Of a stretch of 64,000 nucleotides of DNA, positions 9,331 to 18,030 are shown in pieces; positions within the stretch are counted from its first letter, which is position 1, and each line of letters starts with the position of its first letter. The translations under genes and the position numbers were made by a program. Location of the stretch: assembly GCA_964459305.1 (NCBI GenBank), contig CAYWNA010000045.1:1-64000 (forward strand). Direction: 5' to 3'. The notes below the pieces were generated by a model. The model did no database searches, was not told the origin of the DNA, and worked only from the letters and a program-made list of their open reading frames with translations. The stretch comes from CAYWNA01 sp964459305 (GTDB lineage Bacteria > Planctomycetota > Planctomycetia > Pirellulales > Pirellulaceae).

Positions 9331-10626
9331 ATGACAAGACAAACTCGAAGGTCTTTCATGAAACAAGCGGGCACCAGCTGCGCATGCGCAACCGCATTTG
9401 CCTGGACGGGAGGAATCAACGCTGCCGGGGCCAACGACAAAATCACGTTGGGTCTGATCGGTTGCGGCGGCCGGGGACCGGGGCTGGCCCAGGGGCATGG
9501 CGGCGTGCAGTTCGTCTGTGAAGCGGATGAAGGCCGCCTGGCTCAAGCCGCCAAACGTTTTGGCGTGAAGCCGCAAAATGCAGTGACCGATATGCGCCGG
9601 TTGTTTGACGACAAGTCGCTGGATGCTGTGCTGATCGCCACCCCGGACCATTGGCACGCTCCGGCGGCCATCCTGGCATGCGAAGCAGGAAAACACGTCT
9701 ATGTCGAAAAGCCCTGCAGCCACAACCTGCGCGAGAGCCGCCTGTTGTTGGATGCGGGGCGGCGCAACAACGTGGTCGTGCAGCACGGCACACAAAGCCG
9801 CGGCAGCAATCATTTCACCCAGGCGATGCACATGTTGCGGGAGGGGATTATCGGCGACGTGTTGTCGGCAAAGGCTTGGAACATCCAGCGCCGGGCCAAC
9901 ATCGGGCACGCCGAGCCCAGCCATCCGCCCTCGGGTGTGGATTACGACATGTGGGTCGGCCCGGCCGAATTCATGCCGTATCAGAAGAACCGGTTCCACT
10001 ACAACTGGCACTGGTGGTACAACTTCGGCACCGGCGACATCGGCAACGACGGCGCCCACGAGATTGACTATGCGGTATGGGGCCTGGGCGTCGAAACGCT
10101 GCCATCCAAGGTTGTGGCTCTGGGGGGCAAGTACTTCCACGACGACGACCAGCAGTTCCCGGACACGGCGACGTGCGTGTGTGAGTACCCGGGCGATGGA
10201 ACGGTAGGCAGCCGGCGGCAGTTGATCTTCGAAATGCGCCTCTGGTCGACTAACTATCCCAACAATGTCGACAGCGGTGCGGAGTTTTACGGCACCGCGG
10301 GCCGGATGTTCATTAGCAAGCGAGGCAAGTTCGAAGTCTACGGCGAGCGAAACGAACGAATCGAGGAACCCCGATGCAAAGAGGACCCGCCCAAACCGGT
10401 CCTCTTCCTCGACGCCGTCCGAAACGGCGAGACTCCCTGTGCGGATATCGAAATCGCACACCGTTCAGTCGCGGTCATTCACCTGTCCAACATCGCCGCA
10501 CGACTCGGCCGTTCCCTCGAATTCGATACTCAAAAGGAACAGATCATCGGCGACGAAGAAGCCAACCAGTTACTGTCTCGCGAATACCGCCGCGAAGGAC
10601 ACTGGGCAATACCGAAAGGAGTTTAG
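9331..10626 (+). CDS. Tat-exported Gfo/Idh/MocA family oxidoreductase
   Basis: 431 residues. A twin-arginine signal (TRRSFMKQAG, residues 5-14) precedes the NAD-binding Rossmann motif GLIGCGGRG at 41-49. The family hallmark EKP (126-128) is present, followed by the C-terminal alpha/beta domain. Planctomycetes encode many such proteins with Tat signals, probably exported folded with bound cofactor. The family oxidises or reduces sugar hydroxyls, or acts in NAD-recycling glycoside cleavage; the substrate is unknown. AGAGGAAA near 9316 precedes ATG 9331. It sits between a hydroxyacid dehydrogenase and a PmoA-like protein in an apparent operon. Confidence 0.93.
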   Translation: MTRQTRRSFMKQAGTSCACATAFAWTGGINAAGANDKITLGLIGCGGRGPGLAQGHGGVQFVCEADEGRLAQAAKRFGVKPQNAVTDMRRLFDDKSLDAVLIATPDHWHAPAAILACEAGKHVYVEKPCSHNLRESRLLLDAGRRNNVVVQHGTQSRGSNHFTQAMHMLREGIIGDVLSAKAWNIQRRANIGHAEPSHPPSGVDYDMWVGPAEFMPYQKNRFHYNWHWWYNFGTGDIGNDGAHEIDYAVWGLGVETLPSKVVALGGKYFHDDDQQFPDTATCVCEYPGDGTVGSRRQLIFEMRLWSTNYPNNVDSGAEFYGTAGRMFISKRGKFEVYGERNERIEEPRCKEDPPKPVLFLDAVRNGETPCADIEIAHRSVAVIHLSNIAARLGRSLEFDTQKEQIIGDEEANQLLSREYRREGHWAIPKGV

Positions 10627-10668
10627 TCGTGACCACGAGACCATACCACCCGCGGACCGGTCTGACCT

Positions 10669-10732
10669 GTAGCCGAACTCGCCAGAGTTTGGTTTTTCCC
10701 TACGCTGGCCAAAGTCTGGCGACTTCGGCAAC
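10669..10732 (+). repeat. Palindromic repeat family A, copy 2
   Basis: Same imperfect hairpin as at 3115-3181. Similarity to copy 3 (25222-25285) extends about 25 bp upstream and 35 bp downstream, through CATGCGGAAAAGTGTCAA. It therefore reaches into the likely start region of the PmoA-like gene. Confidence 0.9.
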
Positions 10733-10742
10733 ATGCGGAAAA

Positions 10743-11723
10743 GTGTCAACCTTGGTCGCGGGCAGTATAGGATCCGTTTGCGGCTCTGCGGCGGCTGCCG
10801 CGATCACATTCATCGGAACAGTCGTTTTCGCCACGGAACCGCTGCCTGAAGTCGCGTTTCGGGAGGAGTCTGGGAAGCTTGCCATCACCGTCGACAGCCA
10901 GCCAGCTGCGACGTACGTCTACGTAGATGACAAGATCCCGCGTCCGTATTTCGCAGACGTACATGGACCTGGGGGCGTTCAGCTCACGCGGAACTTCCCG
11001 CCAATCGAAGGCCAGGACCGCACGGATCACGCCACGATGCACCCGGGCATCTGGATGGCCTTTGGCGATCTGAACGGCACGGACATCTGGCGAAACAAGG
11101 GGCGCGTCGTCCACGAGCAGTTCATGCGGCCCCATTCAGACGGTCCGGGCAGGGGGACGTTTACTGTACGCAATCGCTACGAGACAACGGGCGGTGAACC
11201 GATCTGCCGCGAAGAATGCGAGCGGACGTTGCTGGTGCGCCCCTATGGCTACCTCTTGCTGTGGGACTCGGTTTTCTCGGCCGATCGAGAGTTCTATTTC
11301 GGGGATCAGGAAGAAATGGGATTGGGGATTCGCGTGACCACGCCGGTCAGCGTCCAGGAAGGCGGAATCATGCTCGATTCCCAAGGCCGCCGCAACGAGC
11401 GAGAGATTTGGGGCAACGCGGCCGACTGGTGCGACTATAGCGGTACCGTCGATGGCCGTCACGTTGGCATGACGGTCCTGTGTCATCCCGACAACTTCCG
11501 GCCCTGTTGGATGCACGCCCGCAACTACGGATTTGTCGCGGCCAATCCGTTCGGGCGTCACGCGTTTCGCAAAGGCGAGCCCAGCAAAGTGGTTGTCAAA
11601 CCGGGCGAGTCGCTTCGACTCCGCTACGGCATCTTGTTGCACGCCGGGCCAAACGACTCCGGCCCCGATTTCAGGACGGTATACACGGATTTTGTCCGGC
11701 TAACTCGGTTCACCGTGAAGTAG
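10743..11723 (+). CDS. PmoA-like (DUF6807) secreted protein
   Basis: About 326 residues. The hallmark segments of the family called PmoA/DUF6807 are present: HATMHPGIWMAFGDLNG, DIWRNKG and GDQEEMGLGIR. Despite the name, such planctomycete proteins are not shown to be methane monooxygenase subunits; they cluster with sugar-catabolic genes and their function is unproven. The N-terminus is unusual. The open frame continues upstream through repeat A, and the first plausible starts (GTG 10743, TTG 10752) lie in sequence shared with the repeat copy at 25222. A signal-peptide-like segment (GSAAAAAITFIGTVVFA) follows. It is 10 bp from the downstream transporter gene. Confidence 0.8.
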   Translation: MSTLVAGSIGSVCGSAAAAAITFIGTVVFATEPLPEVAFREESGKLAITVDSQPAATYVYVDDKIPRPYFADVHGPGGVQLTRNFPPIEGQDRTDHATMHPGIWMAFGDLNGTDIWRNKGRVVHEQFMRPHSDGPGRGTFTVRNRYETTGGEPICREECERTLLVRPYGYLLLWDSVFSADREFYFGDQEEMGLGIRVTTPVSVQEGGIMLDSQGRRNEREIWGNAADWCDYSGTVDGRHVGMTVLCHPDNFRPCWMHARNYGFVAANPFGRHAFRKGEPSKVVVKPGESLRLRYGILLHAGPNDSGPDFRTVYTDFVRLTRFTVK

Positions 11724-11733
11724 ACAAACCGCC

Positions 11734-13482
11734 ATGGCAGGCATCCACCCGCTCGACATTGCCACGATCGTGCTGTACCTGGTGGGCATCACAGCCCTGG
11801 GTATCTGGACGGCTCGACGTGTGAAGAACCTCAGCGATTTTTTCATGCCTCGCCGGTTTGGCAAGGGCATGATGATCATGCACGCTTTCGGCACGGGGAC
11901 CGCGTCGGACCAAGCGGTTACCGTCGCGGCGGCGACATTCAAAGGTGGCCTGAGCGGTATCTGGTATCAGTGGCTATGGCTTTTTGTCACGCCGTTCTAT
12001 TGGCTGATCGCCCCTGTCTTCCGCCGGTTCCGGGCGGTCACCACGGCCGATGTCTATGAACTGCGTTTCGACCGCAGTGTCGCGATTCTCTTTGCCCTGG
12101 TCGGCATCGCGAACATGAGCGTCAAGATCGGGCTGATGCTCAAGGGCACCGGCGTGCTGATTGAATCGGCCACCGATTCATGGATCGACACGGAACTGGC
12201 GATTCTTGCCGTCACATTGATGTTTGTTTTGTACGGTGCAGCCGGCGGACTGGCCGCGGCGATCGTGACCGACTACGCCCAGGGTTTCCTGACGATCCTG
12301 TTTTCCGTCATGCTGCTGCCGTTTGTGCTGAGCGCCGTCGGCGGGATGCAGGGAGTGCGCGAGACGATTACCGACCCGCACATGCTGTCGCTGGTGGCGC
12401 CGGGCAAGGTGACGTGGTTCTTTGTGATCATGATGTCGCTGCAGGCGCTGGTGGGCATCGTGGCCCAGCCGTTTATCATGGGCGTGTGCGCCGCCGGCAA
12501 GAGCGAGTGGGAAGGCCGCATCGGATTCACCGTCGGCAACCTGGTCAAACGCATCTGCACGATCGCCTGGTCGCTGACGGCGATTGCAGCGGTGGCGTGG
12601 TATCTGCAGCGCGGCGTCGACCTCGCATCGGTCAAGCCGGACCATATCTACGGCGATGTGGCGCAGGCCTTCCTGCCGAAGATCGGTCCCGGCGTGTTGG
12701 GCCTTTTCCTAGCCGCCGTTCTGGCCGGCGTGATGAGTTCCTGCGACGCCTTTATGGTCTCCAGCGCCGCTCTGTTTACCGAAAACGTCTACAAACCGGC
12801 CGTATCAGGACGGACGGAGAAGCACTATGTGTGGATTGGCCGGCTGATGTCCGTGATGGTTGTTGCGGGCGGCGTGGTGTTTGCCTTGTGGGTGCCTACG
12901 GTGGTCAAGGCGTTAGAGATCTGGTTCATGATCGCCCCGATGATGGGCCTGGTCTTCTGGATCGGTCTGCTCTGGCGACGGCTGACAGTGATCGGCGCCT
13001 GGGTCACCACACTGAGCGGATTCGCCACGTGGTGGATCACGACACAAAGCTGGTTCATCGACTGGGTGGCCAGCCTGCCCGTGGCCGAATCATGGCGGCT
13101 GCTGTGGGTCGAGAACGGCAAGACCACGCTCTATATGCCCTGGCAGATCCTGTTGTACATGACCACCGCGGTCGTGGCCGGCGTTGTCATCAGCCTGTTC
13201 ACGCGGCAAGTGCCAAAGGGAAAGTTGGACCGATTCTACACGCTCAGCCGCACGCCCATCGCGCCGGGCGAGCAACTCGTCCAGCCGTGCGTCTTGCCAC
13301 CTTCGACCGTTCCCGCGAAACGGACCATGTTAACCACGGTTGCGGCTTTGGAGATTCCGCTGCCTTCAAAAGCGTCGCTGATTGGCTTTGTTGGCGTCTG
13401 GTTGTGCGTCGCCGTCATGATCGGTGGGTTTGTTTGGATCGTTTCGTCCAAACCAGGAGTAAACCAGTGCTCGATTCCCTGA
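11734..13482 (+). CDS. Sodium:solute symporter family (SSF/SSS) transporter
   Basis: 582 residues, an integral inner-membrane protein with about 13 hydrophobic helices. The first is DIATIVLYLVGITALGIW, and the last is GFVGVWLCVAVMIGGFVWIV near the C-terminus. The SSF signature region GLFLAAVLAGVMSSCDAFMVSSAALFTEN corresponds to TM8-like helices bearing the sodium-site residues. The substrate is probably a sugar, sugar acid or related product of the neighbouring hydrolases. The start follows the PmoA-like stop by 10 bp, and the end overlaps the next gene by 16 bp, so translation is likely coupled. Confidence 0.93.
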   Translation: MAGIHPLDIATIVLYLVGITALGIWTARRVKNLSDFFMPRRFGKGMMIMHAFGTGTASDQAVTVAAATFKGGLSGIWYQWLWLFVTPFYWLIAPVFRRFRAVTTADVYELRFDRSVAILFALVGIANMSVKIGLMLKGTGVLIESATDSWIDTELAILAVTLMFVLYGAAGGLAAAIVTDYAQGFLTILFSVMLLPFVLSAVGGMQGVRETITDPHMLSLVAPGKVTWFFVIMMSLQALVGIVAQPFIMGVCAAGKSEWEGRIGFTVGNLVKRICTIAWSLTAIAAVAWYLQRGVDLASVKPDHIYGDVAQAFLPKIGPGVLGLFLAAVLAGVMSSCDAFMVSSAALFTENVYKPAVSGRTEKHYVWIGRLMSVMVVAGGVVFALWVPTVVKALEIWFMIAPMMGLVFWIGLLWRRLTVIGAWVTTLSGFATWWITTQSWFIDWVASLPVAESWRLLWVENGKTTLYMPWQILLYMTTAVVAGVVISLFTRQVPKGKLDRFYTLSRTPIAPGEQLVQPCVLPPSTVPAKRTMLTTVAALEIPLPSKASLIGFVGVWLCVAVMIGGFVWIVSSKPGVNQCSIP

Positions 13483-14543
13483 AGAAACTGCTAGATCATC
13501 TGTCGGCCGTGTTGGACGCTCGACGGCAAGCTGCGATCGGCCGGCGGTATCACAGGACGCTTGACTACGCATCGGTCGACCGTCCACCGTGCATCGTGCT
13601 GGGCCCGCTTCCGGACGATGCGCCATTCACGCCGTTTCCCCATGCCGAGATCTTTGCGGACCCTCAGAAGATGCTCTTCAACGAGTTGGTGCACGCCTTC
13701 GATACCAGCATCGCCATGCGAGACCGTTACACAGACGATCTGCCGCTGACGGTTCGGGCCAACTTCGGTACCGTATTGATCGCCTCGATGTTTGACGCAC
13801 CGGTCGAGCAAGTGGGTGATAATCCGCCGTGGGTTCGGCATCCTGACGACAACACACACTCGCTGGAACGGGTCCGCGACACGGATCCCGAAGATTGCTT
13901 CCGGGGCTGGATTCCACGAGTGATTGAGACAATGGAGTTCTACCATGAGGCACTCGCCGCATGGCCCGAAGTGAACCGACAATTGCGGATCGTGTTACCC
14001 GATCTGCAGGGCCCCTTCGATAACCTGGAGCTGATCTGCGGGAGCAATGTGCTTTTGCAACTGATCACGGAGCCCGTGGCGATCGATCAAGCGCTGGCCA
14101 CGTTGGCTCAGGCGCAGATTCACCTTGCGCGGCGGTTGCCCAGGTGGACGAACGACGGACCTCCGGGTTATTGTCACCAACACGCGGTCGGGCTCAAGGG
14201 CAACATTCTGTTGCGTAACGACTCGTGCATCATGGTGTCGGCCGAGATGTATCGCCGCCAGATCGCGCCCCACGACGAACGCGTGCTCCGCGAGTTGGGC
14301 GGCGGCGGCGTGCATTCTTGCGGCAACATCGGCCACTTGGTGGACGAATTCCTCGCGCTGCCGTCTATCCGATCGCTGGATTTCGGCCAGTCGGAAATGA
14401 ATGACATAGACGCAATCTACAGCCGCGCTGCAAAGAAGGAAATCGCGTTGATCCGTGTCGCCGTCAGCGATGACGATTTCACCTCCGGGAAAGCCGCGAA
14501 ACGGTTCCCCACGGGCGTCGTGTTCATCCGCCGACAGTCCTAA
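13467..14543 (+). CDS. Uroporphyrinogen decarboxylase-fold protein (URO-D/MtaA-like)
   Basis: 358 residues. GTG 13467 is supported by CAGGAG seven bases upstream; the gene overlaps the symporter stop by 16 bp. The sequence shows a URO-D-like TIM barrel with HSCGN (H283, C285) near the C-terminus, the kind of zinc-ligand pair found in MtaA/CmuA-type cobamide-dependent methyltransferases rather than in heme-pathway HemE. A potential third cysteine lies in GYCHQHA (C236) or NDSCIM (C254). The operon context (dehydrogenase, oxidoreductase, transporter) argues for a catabolic role, perhaps demethylation or lyase chemistry on an imported compound. The exact reaction is not known. Confidence 0.82.
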   Translation: MLDSLKKLLDHLSAVLDARRQAAIGRRYHRTLDYASVDRPPCIVLGPLPDDAPFTPFPHAEIFADPQKMLFNELVHAFDTSIAMRDRYTDDLPLTVRANFGTVLIASMFDAPVEQVGDNPPWVRHPDDNTHSLERVRDTDPEDCFRGWIPRVIETMEFYHEALAAWPEVNRQLRIVLPDLQGPFDNLELICGSNVLLQLITEPVAIDQALATLAQAQIHLARRLPRWTNDGPPGYCHQHAVGLKGNILLRNDSCIMVSAEMYRRQIAPHDERVLRELGGGGVHSCGNIGHLVDEFLALPSIRSLDFGQSEMNDIDAIYSRAAKKEIALIRVAVSDDDFTSGKAAKRFPTGVVFIRRQS

Positions 14544-14573
14544 CCCCGGTTCGTTCGTAACCCGAAACGTAAG

Positions 14574-14620
14574 TTTTGAAGTTGCGCCGCCGGGAATTCG
14601 GTTACAGCGCAACTTCAAAG
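14574..14620. terminator. Bidirectional hairpin between converging genes
   Basis: A perfect 13-bp inverted repeat (TTTGAAGTTGCGC at 14575-14587, GCGCAACTTCAAA at 14607-14619) with a 19-base loop lies in the 94 bp between two convergent stop codons. No long U tract follows. A half-copy of repeat D (GTAACCCGAAACGTAAG) adjoins it at 14557-14573. Confidence 0.65.
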
Positions 14621-14637
14621 CGCAGGAGGTGCTTTAT

Positions 14638-17600
14638 CTAAGCGAGCTCCACGGTTACCGACTGCTCGGCGTCGAGCGTGACTTCCTGATCCAGTTCAAT
14701 CCGCACAAGACCGTCGGTGATGCGGAGTGTTGCCGAGATGCTTTTGCCGCCCGTTATTGCCGTGACAGCGCTTGGCATTCGTCCGTCGGCTGCGACAGCC
14801 AGCGTCTTCAGCCGCAGTCGACCATGTTTGACTGCCACCGTGTTTGTTTGTGAACGTGCGTCGCGGGTTTGCGAGACTGTTCCCCAACCCTCGGCCGACG
14901 TAAAGGCTGCACGGAAATCATCACGTCCCAGCCGCGGGGCGAATTCGAGATGCCCTTGCGGGCCGTGGCAGTTGAAACCGCACGTTGCCTGGAATACGCC
15001 GTAGCTGGCCATCGCGCGCGAATAGTGGTCACTGCACTCGACTTCGTTATAAGGGTTTCGCAAGGCGGCGTTGTAGCGGTCGTGGATGGACCGAGTGACC
15101 GCCAGACCGTTTTGCAGCAAATCGGGCTGATCGAGACCTTCCCAGATCATGTGCGCGGCAGCTTGGTACTCGAAGCCGGTCATGCACTCGTTGAAGTAGC
15201 CGTATTGCCAGTGCTTCTTGAAAGCCGGGTTCTTGCCGCCTTTTGGCCACGAGCACATGATCAGTCCGGCATCGCCTGCCGTGGCGTACCACCGACCGGG
15301 TACGAATTGTTTTCGGAAGGGCCCGACGTCGGGTACGAAGTTGTACTTCCACAGTGCCCGCAGTGCCGAGAGTTGTTTGTCGCGGTCGAACAGCCGGCCC
15401 AGGCCAACCCAATGCGCCCAGGTCTGGCCGAACACCTGGTCGATGTAGCAGCCGGCCCCGACGCCGATTTTGTCCTTGTGATTTGGATCTTCGATTTGGA
15501 TGAAGTACTCGTCGTTGAACGTTTCCAAAATCGACCCCTCGCCGCGCTCGGCGATTTCACGGCATTGCCCGGCGAATTCTTCGTCGCCCATCTCCGTCGC
15601 CATCGCTTCGCCCGCTTTGAGCATGGCCAGGTACAGCGAGCTGATGAAGCTGATCTTGCCGTACCAGCTGGCATCCAGCGTGTTGGGCTGGGCGCCTTCG
15701 AGCAAGCCGTCGGCATTGCCGTCGCGCCCGATCATGAACTCCACCGCCTTCTTCACTTTCGGCCAGAGCCGGCGCAGGAAGGCTGCGTCGGCCGACATCT
15801 GGTGCTCGCGGAAAACGCCCAGGACACGGCCGCAGTGACCGTCGTCGGCGTGATGATTCGAACCGGTGAGCTTGGTTCGCATGCCGATGCCGCCGTCGGC
15901 GTGTTGGCCGATACCGAAGTTGACGCGTTCTCGTTCGATTCGCTCGACTTCGGGGAACAATCGGCCTGGTGCTTGGGCGTAGTGCCAAACGTGAGTGCAC
16001 GTGCCGTAACAACAACCGATCCCCTCCCACGCCCAAAAGCGGCCGTCCTTGAAGCGGTAACAAGTCGTCGTGGCCAGCGTCGATGTGTTGGCCATCGTGC
16101 GGTCTAGCAACCAGTACGGCAGCGTGGAATCGTACCACGTCTCGACCCACTTGCGGGTATCGCCAGCGAGCCGGTCAAAGTCTGCAGCGATGTAACGGGT
16201 GACGGCCAGGGCCGATTCAAACCGGGCCGCATACGAATGGCCGACCAGCGCGTTGTCCACGCCATGGGCGCGAAAGTTGGGGAAGTGCCACGTGACGACG
16301 AATTCGGCGGTCTGCTCTTCGCCCGGTTCCAGATGCAGCGAACGGCCGAGTTGGCCCACGAGCGAAGCGGAAAGATCGGCGGTCGCAGTTTCGGACGGGT
16401 TTTCTGCGGTGTGGTCGGCCGTGGCCATCGCGTCCTTGTCTTCCGTACCAAGCAGTGCCAGGGTCATCGTGCCGAAATCGCGTTGTGCTTCGATTGCAGT
16501 ATTTTCCAAGGGGCGATCGGTGAAGACGATATCGTCGATCCCGATGTTACCCCAGCCTGCGCTGATTTGATCGACGACTTGCAGTTGGGCCTCCTTGCCC
16601 TCGAATTGCCGCACGTTGAACGCCGTACGGAACATGTGGTTGTGGCTGCGGCCGGTGGCCGAGGCGACGACCTTGCCGTCGACCAGCAAGTTGACGCACG
16701 TCCGGTCCTTGTGGGCTCCGCCGCCGACGAAAAACTGGATGAAATGCCGCTCGATGGTGAACGGGGCACTTGTGAGGATGCCGACCTGACTGTCCTTTTC
16801 TCGCACGTCGTTGCCTGGCGCCGAAGCGTGACTGTTGACGACGCGCTTGCCCTCGCCGCCCACGTCGCCCTGGTAGTCGGGGATGTCCTTTCTTTCCACC
16901 GGTCCGTCGCCGAAGGCAGCGCCTTCGGTGGTCCAGTTCTCGTACGTGGGTCGCTCGAAGTTGTCAAAAGCGATGTCCGGGCGCGGTTTCTCGATGTCCG
17001 CTTTTGCAGGCGGTGCCGCGGAGCACGCCAGGGCTGTGAAACCTTCGCCGCTCACGACGCGGTTGTGGATCTGGCCCGTCTGCAGCAACCGCGATTCCAG
17101 ACAAATGGCATTCTGCATTTCGCCAAGCACATTAACATCGACCGCGGCGTTGCTGGTGTTTTTCACTTGGAAGCTCATCACAGTGGCCGGCAGCGATGAA
17201 TCGTCGACGTTCAGCGGAATGAACGGCGAGAATGCCTCCAACTGCACCGCGACCGGGCAGTCCACGTCGCGATACGCGACACGGCCGATCGGGTAGCGGC
17301 CATCGAAGGTTACCTGTTCGAAGCCGGTGGCGTCGAGTGGAAACTTTGTGTCGCCTACCGTAAGTGCGAAGCCGATCTTGAAGGGCTGGGTCACGGGCGC
17401 AGGCTGCAGGTAGTTCAGCCCTCGCATGTTGCTGTTGCCGCCAACCCCGATCCCTTCGGGCAGGTTTGCGTCGCGAGGCAGGATGCCGTTCTGATCGCGA
17501 TTGAAGATGTCCCACAGCCACAACCGGCCGTCGCCCGATAGATAGACGGTCCCGGCGAAAAGTCCGCCGACCGGCATGCCGATATGCCCGAGTGCCTCGT

Positions 17601-17874
17601 GATCGGTGTAGATTTGCTTTTCGCCGCGATCAAACAGCGATCGGACCCAGGCCGCATCGAGCTTCTTGTCGACAGGGATCGCCTTCAGATATTCGTTTGC
17701 CTCAAACGGCCCCGCCATGGTAGGCAGCGGTCGCGACGCCGCGGCCGACACAATCGCGGCACCGCTGAAAGCAACGAATTGTCGCCGGCTCATACCTGTA
17801 CAGCAGTCAGCCCCCGCACAGCCGGCATCTGATTGTTTCCCGCTCGCATCGGACTGGCGGTCATGGTTACTCAT
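14638..17874 (-). CDS. GH116-family glycosidase (GBA2-like, DUF608) with an inserted jelly-roll domain; Tat-exported
   Basis: 1078 residues with an unusually long leader before the Tat motif SRRQFVAFSGAA (twin arginines at 30-31). The N-terminal beta-sandwich carries GIGMPVGGLFAGTVYLSGDGRLWLWDIFN-like segments typical of GH116. It is interrupted at about residues 304-455 by a lectin-like jelly-roll segment of the type seen beside GH32 enzymes (DNFERPTYENW, then TFTIERHFIQFFVGGG-like and WGNIGIDDIVF-like strands). The C-terminal (alpha/alpha)6 domain has candidate nucleophile E617 (FWAWEGIG) and acid/base D734 (NTLDASWYG), by analogy to GBA2 and TxGH116. GH116 members cleave beta-glucosides, beta-xylosides or glucosylceramide. 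The gene is transcribed opposite to the upstream operon. Confidence 0.87.
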   Translation of the reverse strand: MSNHDRQSDASGKQSDAGCAGADCCTGMSRRQFVAFSGAAIVSAAASRPLPTMAGPFEANEYLKAIPVDKKLDAAWVRSLFDRGEKQIYTDHEALGHIGMPVGGLFAGTVYLSGDGRLWLWDIFNRDQNGILPRDANLPEGIGVGGNSNMRGLNYLQPAPVTQPFKIGFALTVGDTKFPLDATGFEQVTFDGRYPIGRVAYRDVDCPVAVQLEAFSPFIPLNVDDSSLPATVMSFQVKNTSNAAVDVNVLGEMQNAICLESRLLQTGQIHNRVVSGEGFTALACSAAPPAKADIEKPRPDIAFDNFERPTYENWTTEGAAFGDGPVERKDIPDYQGDVGGEGKRVVNSHASAPGNDVREKDSQVGILTSAPFTIERHFIQFFVGGGAHKDRTCVNLLVDGKVVASATGRSHNHMFRTAFNVRQFEGKEAQLQVVDQISAGWGNIGIDDIVFTDRPLENTAIEAQRDFGTMTLALLGTEDKDAMATADHTAENPSETATADLSASLVGQLGRSLHLEPGEEQTAEFVVTWHFPNFRAHGVDNALVGHSYAARFESALAVTRYIAADFDRLAGDTRKWVETWYDSTLPYWLLDRTMANTSTLATTTCYRFKDGRFWAWEGIGCCYGTCTHVWHYAQAPGRLFPEVERIERERVNFGIGQHADGGIGMRTKLTGSNHHADDGHCGRVLGVFREHQMSADAAFLRRLWPKVKKAVEFMIGRDGNADGLLEGAQPNTLDASWYGKISFISSLYLAMLKAGEAMATEMGDEEFAGQCREIAERGEGSILETFNDEYFIQIEDPNHKDKIGVGAGCYIDQVFGQTWAHWVGLGRLFDRDKQLSALRALWKYNFVPDVGPFRKQFVPGRWYATAGDAGLIMCSWPKGGKNPAFKKHWQYGYFNECMTGFEYQAAAHMIWEGLDQPDLLQNGLAVTRSIHDRYNAALRNPYNEVECSDHYSRAMASYGVFQATCGFNCHGPQGHLEFAPRLGRDDFRAAFTSAEGWGTVSQTRDARSQTNTVAVKHGRLRLKTLAVAADGRMPSAVTAITGGKSISATLRITDGLVRIELDQEVTLDAEQSVTVELA

Positions 17875-18030
17875 GGTGGAATTCGCCTTTCAAACGATCG
17901 AGTTGAGACTGACGGTCGTGGACGACGATCTTGGAGACTCAGGACCAGAGAACATTCCTAGATGATAACGTCCCTGCCGAGCCCGTTCCACTGTCGCCTG
18001 GTAGGGCCTTTCTATTGAATCGAGTTCTTT

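Noticed and set aside
10743..11723. Methane monooxygenase subunit annotation for the PmoA-like protein
   Set aside because: The family name is historical. No PmoB or PmoC and no transmembrane architecture of the particulate enzyme are seen.
12180..13466. Long open frame (429 codons) overlapping the symporter gene in another frame, continuous with the URO-D-like gene
   Set aside because: The first part has no family similarity and is in an alternate frame of a strongly supported membrane transporter. The real gene starts at GTG 13467 with its own ribosome site.
13467..14543. HemE (heme biosynthesis) for the URO-D-like protein
   Set aside because: The HSCGN zinc-ligand-type motif and catabolic operon context fit methyltransferase-like members better than HemE.
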